Shown in pieces: positions 20,014-30,180 of a stretch of DNA of 64,000 nt (the first letter of the stretch is position 1; every line of letters begins with the position of its first letter). The DNA is from Paenibacillus sp. CC-CFT747. Lineage in GTDB: Bacteria; Bacillota; Bacilli; Paenibacillales; NBRC-103111. The notes beneath the pieces were generated by a model. That model saw only the letters and a list, made by a program, of their open reading frames with translations. It had not been told where the DNA came from and did not search any database. The stretch spans positions 5,393,501 through 5,457,500 of the forward strand of contig CP106741.1 of the NCBI GenBank assembly GCA_030323305.1, given 5' to 3'. The position numbers and the translations under genes are program-made.

Positions 20014-21105
20014 TTATACTTGAACCTGTTCTTTATAGATTTGGGGATTCTGCCTCCGGCATTCTTCCATAACGGCCATCTGGCGGCGTACTTGCTGCGG
20101 AGTGATCTCAAGCGGCTCTCCGTTGACCAGGGTCCGGTACAGCATCTGGTACAGTTCCTCCGTCATGTATTCGAACGTGGTCCGGTCTTCCGGAAGCGAT
20201 TCCTGCCAAGATCCCGTATGCCAGGTCAGCTGCTCGCTGCAATATGCTGGTCTTCCCTCAGGAGTCATTAGCGGTTCGCGCTCCAGCTTCTGCTCGGGAG
20301 CCTCTTCCGGCTTGAAATATTTCCACTCCAGTTTCTGGCCGTTTCCTCTCAAGCCGCCATTCGTTCCATGTACGACGAAAGCGTCTCTCGGGAACACCGA
20401 ACAGGAGGAAATTTCCAGGTCGATGGTCGGTCTGCCTTCTCCTTTAAGAAGCAGCTTAACGTAATCCTCCGCATCGCCGAACGTGTTGGCGCGGTCCATG
20501 ACACAGACCACTTCAGGCATTTCCTCTCCGCCGAAAAGCTGAAGGGCCTGGTCGACCGGATGCGGGCCGGTGTTAAGCAGGTTGCCTCCGTTGTTGCTTT
20601 GGAGCGTCTGCCAGTCCCAGCGGCGGGCGAAGCCGCTGCTCGTGAAATCGATCTGGATGATCCGTCCCAGCACCCCGGATTCAATGACCTTGCGTACTTG
20701 GGTAAAAGCCGGGTTGTACCTCGATTGCTGGAAGGCCGCCAGCAGCTTGCCGGAACGCTCCGAAGCTTCAATCAGCTGGTCGATCTCTTCCGTCGTCCGG
20801 GCAAGCGGCTTCTCGCAGAGGACGTTATGCCCCGCGTTCAGCAGCTCAAGTGTAATCGGCACGTGCTGATGGCTCGGACTCGCATTAACGATGAGATCCA
20901 GCTCCTCCTGCTTGGCCATATCTCTCCAGTCCGCGTAGGTGGTGCAGCCGTATTCTTCTTCCGCCAGCTTCCGGCGGTCTTCGAGACTATCGGCTGCGGC
21001 TGTTATGCGATAAAGTTCAGGCAGTTTAGCGAGCAAATTCCCGTGTATGTTTCTTCCGCTTCGGCCCAATCCGATTAATCCGATCTTCAATACCTTTTCA
21101 CTCAT
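20014..21105 (-). CDS. Gfo/Idh/MocA family oxidoreductase
   Basis: 363 intact codons starting at ATG 21105. The Rossmann motif GLIGLGRSGRNIHG is at residues 8-21, and NVLCEKPLART at about 100 carries the EKP signature. The C-terminal sheet domain binds the sugar. Members oxidise or reduce sugars, inositols and sugar nucleotides with NAD(P). In this setting, next to a GH88 and a lyase gene, a role in catabolism of a polysaccharide-derived sugar is likely but the substrate is not visible. An element GGGAAGCGCTTGCTC upstream at about 21169-21183 weakly resembles a cre site. Confidence 0.85.
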   Translation of the reverse strand: MSEKVLKIGLIGLGRSGRNIHGNLLAKLPELYRITAAADSLEDRRKLAEEEYGCTTYADWRDMAKQEELDLIVNASPSHQHVPITLELLNAGHNVLCEKPLARTTEEIDQLIEASERSGKLLAAFQQSRYNPAFTQVRKVIESGVLGRIIQIDFTSSGFARRWDWQTLQSNNGGNLLNTGPHPVDQALQLFGGEEMPEVVCVMDRANTFGDAEDYVKLLLKGEGRPTIDLEISSCSVFPRDAFVVHGTNGGLRGNGQKLEWKYFKPEEAPEQKLEREPLMTPEGRPAYCSEQLTWHTGSWQESLPEDRTTFEYMTEELYQMLYRTLVNGEPLEITPQQVRRQMAVMEECRRQNPQIYKEQVQV

Positions 21106-21203
21106 GCTTCCGCCTTCTTTCTTAAGCTATGATTTGGAATGCTACTACTCATGATAGCTTCTATGCTCGGGAAGCGCTTGCTCTATTTTACTATGGAACT
21201 TGA

Positions 21204-22103
21204 TTAATTTTTAGCCGCCGTGAACGCTTTCTTGTATTCGGTCGGGGTAAGACCCGTCCTTTTCTTGAAGGTCCGGTTAAAATGGCTCAAATGCCGGAAG
21301 CCGACCCGGTAGCAAATCTGGGTAACCGGCTCGTCACCTTTGGAGAGCAACGCTTTCGCCTGGGTGATCCGAACCTCATTCAAATATTCGACGAAAGTGA
21401 GCCCGGTCTCTTTCTTGAACTTGTGGCTGAAGTAAGCGGGTGCCATACCTGCTGCCTCGGCCCCTTCCTCCAGCGGAAGATCCCGGTTGTAGTGATTCTG
21501 TATGTAGCGGACGGCCGCTTTCATCGGGTTAGACGGGCATATCGCTGCAGGTGCGGGCGAATGCGGTTCCTTCATCCTTCGGTATTCCCGGTCCATCAGA
21601 ATGAGGAGCTTGATCAGATTGATGCGGATGGAGAATTCGTATCCTTCTTCCCGTCTTGTGAATTCCTCCTGCAGATCCATCAGAAGCTGATCCACCAGAA
21701 TCTGTTTGCTTCCGTCAATATGCAGCCAAGGCTGGAAAACCCGGCTTGCCCCCTCCCCTTCCTCGTTCCGGGTTAGCAGGGCATCCAGGGAATGAGAGAA
21801 GGCTCTCATCTCATCATGCACGAAGAACGGCAGAAAATCTATCAGCACGACCTCGTAGCCTTTGTTCGGCAGAGAGCAGATGCTGTGGGTAATCCCCGGC
21901 GGGATAAGAAATATATCCCCCTTCCCCACGGTCAGCAGCTTGCCTTGAAACCAGTGGCTGCAGACGCCCTGCACCACATAGGCGATCTGGATATAGTCAT
22001 GGGCGTGAAGCGGCTGGCGGAACTCCCCGTCGGTATGCCGGTTGATGTTAAACGGAAACGAGCCTTTAAAGGTATCCGTGTTCCGGAATTTCAGAACGTC
22101 CAA
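21204..22103 (-). CDS. AraC family transcriptional regulator with cupin sensor
   Basis: 299 intact codons. The start is TTG at 22103, seven bases after GGAGGGG; no ATG fits. The N-terminal cupin-like sugar-sensing half contains HAHDYIQIAYVVQG. The C-terminal pair of helix-turn-helix motifs (LPLEEGAEAAGMAPAYFSHK and ICYRVGFRHLSHFNRTFKKR) ends in LTPTEYKKAF. It lies between the oxidoreductase and GH88 genes, all on the minus strand, and probably controls this catabolic group. Confidence 0.85.
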   Translation of the reverse strand: MDVLKFRNTDTFKGSFPFNINRHTDGEFRQPLHAHDYIQIAYVVQGVCSHWFQGKLLTVGKGDIFLIPPGITHSICSLPNKGYEVVLIDFLPFFVHDEMRAFSHSLDALLTRNEEGEGASRVFQPWLHIDGSKQILVDQLLMDLQEEFTRREEGYEFSIRINLIKLLILMDREYRRMKEPHSPAPAAICPSNPMKAAVRYIQNHYNRDLPLEEGAEAAGMAPAYFSHKFKKETGLTFVEYLNEVRITQAKALLSKGDEPVTQICYRVGFRHLSHFNRTFKKRTGLTPTEYKKAFTAAKN

Positions 22104-22210
22104 GCCCGACCCCTCCTGATTTCCTTTTCTTACTTGTAACTTTATCTTAATTATAAGAAAGGAACAATAGCCCGTCCGAAGGAATGGCCCAACCCATAGA
22201 TTGCAGCATA

Positions 22211-22251
22211 TAAAACGGCCCCCGGGAGGTTGGGAACCCCTGGGGACCGCC
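22211..22251 (-). terminator. Terminator after GH88
   Basis: On the minus strand GGCGGTCCCC and GGGGGCCGT pair around an inner small hairpin and are followed by TTTTA. The stem starts right at the GH88 stop codon. Confidence 0.65.
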
Positions 22252-22254
22252 TGC

Positions 22255-23388
22255 TTACCGTTCGTACCAATACGCTGTCCGGCCGGTTTCCATGCGGATC
22301 AAGGCCTCTAAGTAATAATAATCTCCCCAAATGATATAATCGTCGGGACCTCGGTTACCCCGGATGTAGTAGGATCCATGCTCAAGCAGTCCTTCCGCCA
22401 TCGGCTGGCCGATGGTGGAATAATTGTCCACGAGGGATTTCATCGAACGCTCCACCGCTTCCTGGAAATAGGACTGGTCCGGATCGTCCTCGGACAGATG
22501 ACCGGTCAGCTCGAGAAGACCGCACGCGGCAATGGCCGATGCCGAACTGTCCCGGTAGGTGTCCGGTCCCGGCTCCACGTCGAAATCCCAATAGACGACG
22601 CTGTCCTCTGGAAGGCGCTCGACAAAATAGCGGGCGAGCCGGCGGGACGTTTCCAGATAAAGAGGGTCGCCGGTATACCGGTAGGAAAGGGCGAACCCGT
22701 ATATGCCCCACGCCTGTCCCCGGGTCCAGGTCGATCCGTCATGGTACCCTTGATGAGTGCCTCCGCGGACAGGAAGTCCGTTTTCCTGATTGAAATAAAA
22801 GGTATGGTACGATGAATCGTCGCCGCGAACCAGATACCGTCTGCTTTTGTCGGCATGAAGGACCGCAATGTCCCGATACTTTGGATCGCCGGTCTGCTCG
22901 GATGCCCAATACAGCAAAGGGAGGTTCATCAAACAGTCGATGATGATCCGGCCGCCGTTTTCTTCGTCTCCTTCCGGACCCCAGGCTTGAATATAGCGGC
23001 CCCGGGATCTCCAACGGGTCAGGAGATGATCCGCCGCATCCAGAGCCAGCTTCTTGGCGGACTCATCCTTCGTAATCATCCAGCAGGCTATCGCGGAAGG
23101 GTTGTACAGAAACCCGATGTCATGATGATCCAGACTGACCTTCCGGTCCAGCCTGCGGCGGTAGTCCGCCGTCTGCTTCCCCGCCGCATCCCGGAAAAAA
23201 GGGTCCTTGGAATATTCATAAGCCAACCATGCCATTCCGGTATAGAAGCCTTCGATCCAATCGTTGTTTTCTCCCCACTCGTAGCTCTTTAAGGCGGAGC
23301 CTTGGGTAATGTGCGGGAACAGGGCTCCGTGGGTTTCGATGTTCTGCTTCGTTTTCTGTATGGCGTCTTCAATGGCGGTCTTCCACAT
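22255..23388 (-). CDS. GH88 unsaturated glucuronyl/rhamnogalacturonyl hydrolase
   Basis: 377 intact codons, ATG at 23388 behind AAGGAGAG. The all-helical barrel carries the two conserved aspartates of the family: SLDHHDIGFLYNPS (about residue 88) and RIIIDCLMNLPLLYWAS (about residue 149). WTRGQAWGIYGF is also diagnostic. There is no signal peptide, so it acts inside the cell. The enzyme hydrates the double bond that lyases leave at the non-reducing end of uronic-acid oligosaccharides, and so releases an unsaturated uronate. Its place just downstream of the giant lyase gene fits perfectly: the lyase makes the substrate and GH88 finishes it. Confidence 0.9.
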   Translation of the reverse strand: MWKTAIEDAIQKTKQNIETHGALFPHITQGSALKSYEWGENNDWIEGFYTGMAWLAYEYSKDPFFRDAAGKQTADYRRRLDRKVSLDHHDIGFLYNPSAIACWMITKDESAKKLALDAADHLLTRWRSRGRYIQAWGPEGDEENGGRIIIDCLMNLPLLYWASEQTGDPKYRDIAVLHADKSRRYLVRGDDSSYHTFYFNQENGLPVRGGTHQGYHDGSTWTRGQAWGIYGFALSYRYTGDPLYLETSRRLARYFVERLPEDSVVYWDFDVEPGPDTYRDSSASAIAACGLLELTGHLSEDDPDQSYFQEAVERSMKSLVDNYSTIGQPMAEGLLEHGSYYIRGNRGPDDYIIWGDYYYLEALIRMETGRTAYWYER

Positions 23389-23439
23389 ATTAGTTTCTCT
23401 CCTTCATTGGTGGGGTTGCTGCAAGGGACGGGCGACTAG

Positions 23440-23465
23440 AAAAAGGGGAGCCTTGCCGCTCCCCT
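23440..23465 (-). terminator. Terminator after the giant lyase gene
   Basis: On the minus strand AGGGGAGC, a six-base loop and GCTCCCCT are followed by TTTTTC. It lies between the lyase and GH88 genes and would limit read-through into GH88. Confidence 0.85.
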
Positions 23466-23474
23466 TCTGGAAGG

Positions 23475-26400
23475 CTATGGAGTCATGCTTTCGAGAATAT
23501 AGGCGATGTCCTCTCGCAGAAGCTTTGCCAGCTGCGGATCGATTCCCGTTCCTGCCTGCGCCTGGATTTCATTGCTTAATGCCCCTAAGTCATTCCTTCG
23601 GTTGTCCCCCTGCTTCTTAAGCGCAAGGTCTATTTTGGCCAAGAGACTGGTTCGGATCCCGGTATTCCGGATCCATCCCCTGTCGTATCCCATGTTCACA
23701 ACCGTAACAAGATGCTCCGCATTCATGTCGATCAGGATAACGGCTTCCTTACTCGTTTCGAGCCCGGCCCCGTCGATGGCCACCGCCTTAATCGTATGCT
23801 CCCCAACGGAAAGGTCAAGCGGGTTAATCGTGAAGCTCGGGTCCTTGGCTTCCCCGTCCAGTGTGACCGACAGCGAACGAACCCCGGTAACGGAATCTGA
23901 GGCATACACCCGAACGGCAACCGAATCGGTCTGCCACATCCGTTCCGGCACCTCGACCGACACCTCCGGACCCGTCCAGTCTACGGTCACTTTAGCGGAA
24001 GCGGCGAATCCGCCTTCTTCCGTCACGGCGGTAACCGTCGTTATCCCCTCCCCTTTAGGGGTCACGATTCCTTGCCTGCTCACCTCCGCCACCTGGGGAT
24101 CGGCGGAGGACCAACTCACACTGCGGTTCACGGCCGCCTCCGGAAGAACCTCGGCCTTAAGCTCGGCCGTCTCGTTCTTCTGTGTAAAGAGCAGCTCGCT
24201 CTTATCCAACCGGATGCCGGAAACAGCCGGAGGACCATAAACCGCCACTTCCGTGATGCTGTTGTAATTGTTCGCCGAGTTGCCGCTGCCGTAAATCCGG
24301 ATGTAGCGGGCCTGCACCGGCTCGACCAGCACCGTTTCAGGTTGAACCGTGGTCCCCGAGCTTTCCACGCTCTCCAGCTTGGTCCAGGTCAGCCCGTCCA
24401 GCGAAGCCTCGATGTCAAAGTAAGCCCTCCGGGTAGTTCCGTTATAGATGGCCACCGCGACGGCGCTTACCGTCTGGGGCTGGCCGAGATCGTAGCGGAT
24501 CCACTGCTGCCCGGCGGCGGACCAGCGGGTATTCAGATCGCCGTCGATGGTTTTGTCAGGCGTATTTCCCTGCACCGCTTCCGGCACGGCACTCGCTTCC
24601 ACCCCGGTTACCTTAAGCTTCGTATATCCTTCCGGAGTACCGATAAGGGGCAGACGCTTGAAGGCTATGGTATAGCTGTTCCGGTTGTTCGGGTCGCTGC
24701 GGTCCTGAACCGTAATTTTCGCGCTGCCCGGAATGGAGGCTGCCTGCTGAACGGTGACGGAATGCGCGGAACCCGCTCCGACAACAGGGATGGACTCGGT
24801 TTCGAACGGAACCGCCACTTCATAGTAGGTTCCCTTCGGAGTGAAGCCCTTCAAAGGTTGACCGTCCACCGTCAGGCTGTCCAGGAGAGGACGAACCGGC
24901 TTGGGAGCCGGGGTGCCATCCGGGATCGACCATTGCTGAAGCGGGACGAGTGCCGGAACGGTTTCAGGCAGCGGATCGGTTTCATACAGCGGAACCAACC
25001 GGACCGCCATCGACGTCTCCAGCACATCCTTCAGGTGGACGGTCAGCTTGCGGACACCGCGATTGGGCGTTTGGCCATCAGGATTGGGTGAGGTCGGCAG
25101 CGGCACCGCATCCATGACGGAGAAGACCGCATCCGCCGGTCCGCCGATCAGCTGGGCGTAAACCCGCTTATCTCCCTGCCGGAGAATGGCCGCTTTCCCG
25201 TTCTCCCGAATCTCGATATCGGCCTTCGTATGCATGAACCAGTAGAGCTCGGAAGGCTCGCGAAGCTTCATTTCATCCTGAATCAGCAGTTCCGAACGAT
25301 CCTCGGCCAGTTTCATGCCTCTAAGCATCTGAACGGCATCCTTGCGGTAGACTCCGGTCATATCCAGGATGGAGAACGCGCCTCTTGGCTTGGATTCCTC
25401 CCGGATCCGGAGCGCCTGGCCGCTCAGGTCCTGCTGAACGACGGGATTCTCCACCGGATTGATGACAATCGTGTTGTGGCCTTCCGTTTTTTGCGGTATA
25501 ACGTCCATCTCTGGTACTTCATATCCCAGTATCCGGGAAGGCTGTAATCCTCGTTTCCGGTATCCATCGCCCACCGCTCGCCCAGTGCATCGAAGACGAA
25601 CGTGCCGGCATCCAGATCGTTATGGCTCTTCAGCGTTTCGTTGAGCCCTTTCATGGAAGCGAACAACGCATCCGGGTCATCCCAAGCGCTTCTCATGGAA
25701 CCGGACTCGATCGCCGAGTAGAACTTATCCAGCTCAACCGGCTTAGTATTGAACATGCCCGGTTTATACAGCATCAGGTAAAGCGGCGAGTAAACCCCTT
25801 TGCGGCGCGACAGATCGCCTAGATGCCAGGAGAATTCCGGACGCTGGAAGAAATCCGCAAACCACATGGATTCCGGCTGGGCCATCGAGATTCCGCCGTC
25901 ATAGAAATCGAAGAATCCTTTCTCTCCGAGCAGGTGATAAGGGAAGGTCCCCGACTCCTCAAAGCCATCCAAGGTGGATAACCCATAATCCTTCCCCAAC
26001 GTGTTATTCAGGGCGGCAATCATGTACGTCAGATATTGTCCGCCGTAATGCCAGTAAGCGGGACCTTCCGGCCAGGCCCCATCCGCCGTGTAATGACGAA
26101 GGGACTGCTGCAGCTTCTTGTACATTCCCTGCAGAACGGCTGCTGCGGCCGCCTCCGCTTCCGGGTTCTCGTCGGCAATGGCCATAGCGGCAAATCCGAA
26201 ATTTCCGTTGTCCACCAAGTTAATGTTGTTGAATTCGCCATTGTGCGTAAAGACGCCATTGTACCAATCCAGCGCGACTCCGAGCGTTTTCACGCGGATG
26301 GCATCGGCTACCAGCGTACGCTGCTCGGGAGTCATCGCTTCATATACCAGATCGTATGCGAGCGAGACGCCGAAGCTCAGCTCGGCCATGGCGAGGATGT

Positions 26401-28117
26401 TGTTCGTCCTTGCTCCCCAATCTGGAAAAGCCGCCAGCGCTTCAAGCTCTTGAATAGCGCGCGCCGCATACCGGGAATCTCCGCTAAACTGATAGAACAC
26501 GCCAAGCCGGATCAGGAGGTCGCGGATTGCGCCGTTATTCGCCCCATTGGAGGCGTAAGGCGTGGGAGCGGTACCCAGCAGCGGTTCGGTTTCTTTCTTC
26601 AGCGTTTCGAACCACTGGGTCACATCGGGGTCGCTGCCGATTAACCGCTTCGTGCTTTCAATCGCGGGCTTATCCGCCAGCAAACGGGGATGCTGCCCGT
26701 AGGTTGCCTGGGAACGGAACTGCGCGATGAAATCCTCACCGGACGGAATAACATAGACCCGGAATTCGGCCTCCGACTGTCCTCCCTTGCCGTCCACTGC
26801 GGCGACACGGATTTTATCGTAGCCTGTGTAATCCCCATTCGGGGTGTAGGTGTAGGCTCCGTCGGACTTAAGCTCGAAGGTTCCATGAGCCGGCCCTGTA
26901 ACCAGGCTCCAGGCTGCGATATCCTTCTCAGGGTCGGATGCGATGGACAGTTTACCGGTGAGAGCCTTGTTCTTGCCCGTCGAGACCCAGCTTAAGTCCA
27001 GTACAGGCGGATCATTAACCGGAGTCACTTGAATGGCCGCCTCGGCAAACTTCGGACCCCCAGTTCCGGTAGACGCGGTAAAGAGGAATTCATCCTTTCC
27101 CGTAAAATCGGGGTTAGGGTAATAGAGGAACCGGCCGTCCGGGAAGACGGTCAGCTTGCCGTTCTGCGGGTCCACCGCTTTGCCGAAGGTTACGGGGGTT
27201 CCGGTGCTGTCCGAAGCCTTCAGCTGCCCTTTCAGCTCCCCGTCTTCCTCAACGGTTCCGGAGAATGGCTCGGCCGATAGGCTGGCCGGTGCCCCGACGC
27301 TGACCACCGAATGATCCGTAAAGCCTCCTTCCTCCGTTTTCACGGTGATGACGGAATATCCGTCGGCCAGCGCCTGAAGGTCGCCGTAAGCGCTTACCGA
27401 GACGGTATCCGGATTCGAGGAAATCCAGGTTACGGAGCGGTTGCTTGCCTCCGCCGGAAGGAATTCCGGCTGGAGCCTGGCCGTTTCCCCTTTCTGAAGG
27501 GACAGAACGGAAGGCTGAAGCGTAACTCCCTGAACTCCGGTCCATTCCTGGATAGCCAGGTCGTCGAACCACACCTTTCCGGTTCCCGTCTCAAGGAAAG
27601 CTTCCAGCTTCAGCCAGGCCGGCGAGGTGGCATTGTCCGGCATCGTCAGCGTCTTCTCGAAGTAAAACCAATCCTTCGTTCCGGTTGCCGTGACGAAATT
27701 AATGAGGACATTGCCCCCGGAGGTGCGGCCGATCTGATAGCGGATCAGGGCCTGGTTGGAGACGTTCTCCGTTTTCATCCAGCCGCTGATCTTATAAGTC
27801 CGGCCTGCTGTGACGCTTCCAATCTGCTGATAGACCGTTCCCCGGCTGGGCGAGGATGCTTCAATCCGAACCGATTGGGAGCCGGAATGAGAAACGCTCT
27901 TATCCACAGCAAAGACAGGCGAGCCGGAGAAAACATAGCGGGTCCACCCGGTCGGAGCGAGATTCCCCGACCAGCCGGAGACGGTTGACGTCTGCTCGAA
28001 GCCCCCGTTCGCGAACAAATTCGCAGAGCCCGTTTCGGCCCGGCTAATCCTTGCCCCTACGGGCAGAAAGGTACAAATCATCGATACAACCATGAGCAGA
28101 GATACGATTTTTCTCAC
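23475..28117 (-). CDS. Giant secreted multidomain heparinase/alginate-lyase-like enzyme with FIMAH tail, one apparent frameshift
   Basis: The start is GTG at 28117 after AGGAGGTT, with a signal peptide of about 28 residues. Modules in order: a CBM-like beta domain (30-195), a Big2 Ig-like domain (about 200-275), two cadherin/VCBS-like repeats (TPNGDYTGYDKIRVAAVDG), a helical lyase toroid (about 490-800), the heparinase II/III sheet domain, an F5/8-type discoidin domain, another Big2 domain, and a C-terminal FIMAH domain (GWIRNTGIRTSLLAKIDLAL). The frame breaks in the T6 run at 25487-25492; a seventh base joins LYRKK to TEGHNTIVINP. The repaired length is 1,547 aa. It probably stays at the cell surface and cuts a uronic-acid polymer. 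Confidence 0.8.
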
Positions 28118-28227
28118 GATCCAACCTCCTGAAGGTTTAGGGATGGGATAGCGTATCTAAGGTGTTGGGAGGAGCCCATACCATGGTTTGGGGTTAACCT
28201 AGATGATAGCGGCCCGCTTTGAGCGTT

Positions 28228-29104
28228 CTATCCTTTGATGGCGCCGATCATGACGCCTTTCACGAAATATTTTTGCAGAAACGGATAGAGGCATAGAATC
28301 GGAATGGTAGCGACGATGATGGTCGCGTACTTGATGGTTTCCCCGATTGGCATCTTGTCGCCTCCCCTACTCCGGTCATCATGGAATCGGTGCTGTTCGT
28401 TATCAGAATTTCACGCAGGATCAGCTGCAGCGGATACAGCTCCCGGTCCCGCAAGTAAATCATGGCGTTAAACCAGGAATTCCAGTGGCCCACCCCATAG
28501 AACAGGATCATTACGGCCACAACCGGCATGGACAGAGGGAGGACAACGCGGAAGAGAATCGTGAAATCATTCGCCCCGTCCAGCTTAGCCGACTCCTCCA
28601 GGCTGACCGGGACCCCGCAAAAGCCGTCCGCATGATGATCAGGTTGTACGCGCTCATGGCTGTAGGCAGAATAAGCGCCATCCGGCTGTCGAGCAGACCG
28701 AGATTCTCAATGAGCAGATAGGTCGGAATAAGCCCGCCGGTAAAAAACATCGTGAACACGATCATGAACATGACCGGGTTCTTCCACATCACCGTTTGCC
28801 GGGACAAGGCGTAGGCGCCAAGCGAGGTCATAAGAAGATTAAGAGCCGTCCCCAGAACGACGTAAATCAGCGTGTTGCCGTACCCGGTCAAGATGGCGGG
28901 ATTGGCGAACACAAGCTTGTAGGCTTCAAAATTCAGCCCCTTCGGGAACCAGATCAGCCCTCTCATCTGCACCACCCAGGTCGGATCGCTGAGCGAGGCA
29001 AAGAGCACGTAAACAAACGGGTAGATCGTGACGATGGACAGAAGCACCATGAAGAGGACGTTAAACCCGTCAAAAAGATGCTCGCCCCAGCTGCGTTTGG
29101 TCAT
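28228..29104 (-). CDS. Carbohydrate ABC transporter permease (YtcP-like), two apparent frameshifts
   Basis: The start ATG at 29104 follows AGGCGCTGCCAC. The N-terminal segment LFMVLLSIVTIYPFVYVLFA and FTMFFTGGLIPTYLLIENLG are typical of this family. The frame breaks in C4 at 28613-28616 and in C4 near 28364-28367. Restored, the EAA loop reads LEESAKLDGANDF, and the end reads GGGDKMPIGETIKYATI and QKYFVKGVMIGAIKG. The repaired length is 292 aa. It forms the second importer together with the permease at 29120 and the lipoprotein at 30181. No ATPase gene is near. Confidence 0.85.
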
Positions 29105-29119
29105 GTGGCAGCGCCTCCT

Positions 29120-30085
29120 TTACCAGAGCTTCGTATCGCTCGTCCGCCGGCTTATGGCGTTAGCGAGCACGAGCAGCACGAAATTGATGACTGAGTTAAA
29201 CAACCCGACCGCCGAGCTGTAGCTGAAATTCGACTCCAGGATCCCCTTCCGGTAAACGAAGGTTCCGATGACATCGGCCGTCTCATAGGTAGTGCTGTTG
29301 TATAGGAGAAGAATCTTCTCCGTTCCGACCGACATGAAATGGCCGATCTGGAGAATGAGCAGGATGATGATCGTCGACGAAATCCCCGGCAGGGTGATAT
29401 GGAACGTCTGCTTCCACCGGCTCGCCCCGTCGACCTTCGCCGCCTCATATAGAGACGGATCGATGCTCGACATGGCGGACAGGTAGATAATGGAACCCCA
29501 CCCGACACTCTGCCAAATATTCGAGCTTATATAGACCGTACGGAACCAGCCGCTTTCGCGAAGAAAAGCCACCGGCTCCATGCCGAACCAGGCCAGCACA
29601 TTGTTGATCAAGCCGTCGCGGGCCAGGAAATCGACCAGCATCCCGGAGATGACGACTATGGAGATAAAATGCGGCATGTACGTGATCGTTTGAACGGTTT
29701 TCTTGAAGGCCGCACTGCGCAATTCATTAAGAAGCAGGGCCAGCAGAATGGACGCCGGAAAGCTGAACAGCAGGTCATACAGGCTGAGCAGCAGCGTATT
29801 CCTGAGAAGACGGCCGAAATAATAACTGTGGAAGAAGTCTTCAAAATGCTTCAGCCCTACCCATGGACTGTCCATCAGGCCAAGACCCGGCGAGTAGTCC
29901 TTGAAAGCGATCTGAAGGCCGTACATAGGTACATAATAGAAAAGAATGTAGTAGGCCACGACGGGAACCAGCATCAGATAAACATATTTGTTAAGCTTCA
30001 GATCGCGAAGGGCGCGGTACCTGAAGGCATTCTTGTCAACACCGGCAGCGGGCGCTCCCGACCTTTCCTGCTTGACTACTGACAT
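29120..30085 (-). CDS. Carbohydrate ABC transporter permease (YteP/LplB-like)
   Basis: 321 intact codons, ATG at 30085 behind a GAGGAGG-like site. A 30-residue cytoplasmic N-terminus precedes six membrane segments (first: YLMLVPVVAYYILFYYVPMY). The EAA loop is YEAAKVDGASRWKQTFHITL. The end NAISRRTSDTKLW is typical. It sits between the binding protein and the second permease, 15 bases before the latter. Confidence 0.9.
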   Translation of the reverse strand: MSVVKQERSGAPAAGVDKNAFRYRALRDLKLNKYVYLMLVPVVAYYILFYYVPMYGLQIAFKDYSPGLGLMDSPWVGLKHFEDFFHSYYFGRLLRNTLLLSLYDLLFSFPASILLALLLNELRSAAFKKTVQTITYMPHFISIVVISGMLVDFLARDGLINNVLAWFGMEPVAFLRESGWFRTVYISSNIWQSVGWGSIIYLSAMSSIDPSLYEAAKVDGASRWKQTFHITLPGISSTIIILLILQIGHFMSVGTEKILLLYNSTTYETADVIGTFVYRKGILESNFSYSSAVGLFNSVINFVLLVLANAISRRTSDTKLW

Positions 30086-30180
30086 AACCAGCCCTCCTGT
30101 CGGTTCAATGTATGGGGATGGGACCGGTAAAACCGGAAGGCGGACCGGACATTCTCCGCCGCCTTCCCTATCCCTTCGGT

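Noticed and set aside
21169..21183. GGGAAGCGCTTGCTC as cre site before the Gfo/Idh gene
   Set aside because: It matches the core but misses the flanking positions, so I did not list it as a feature.
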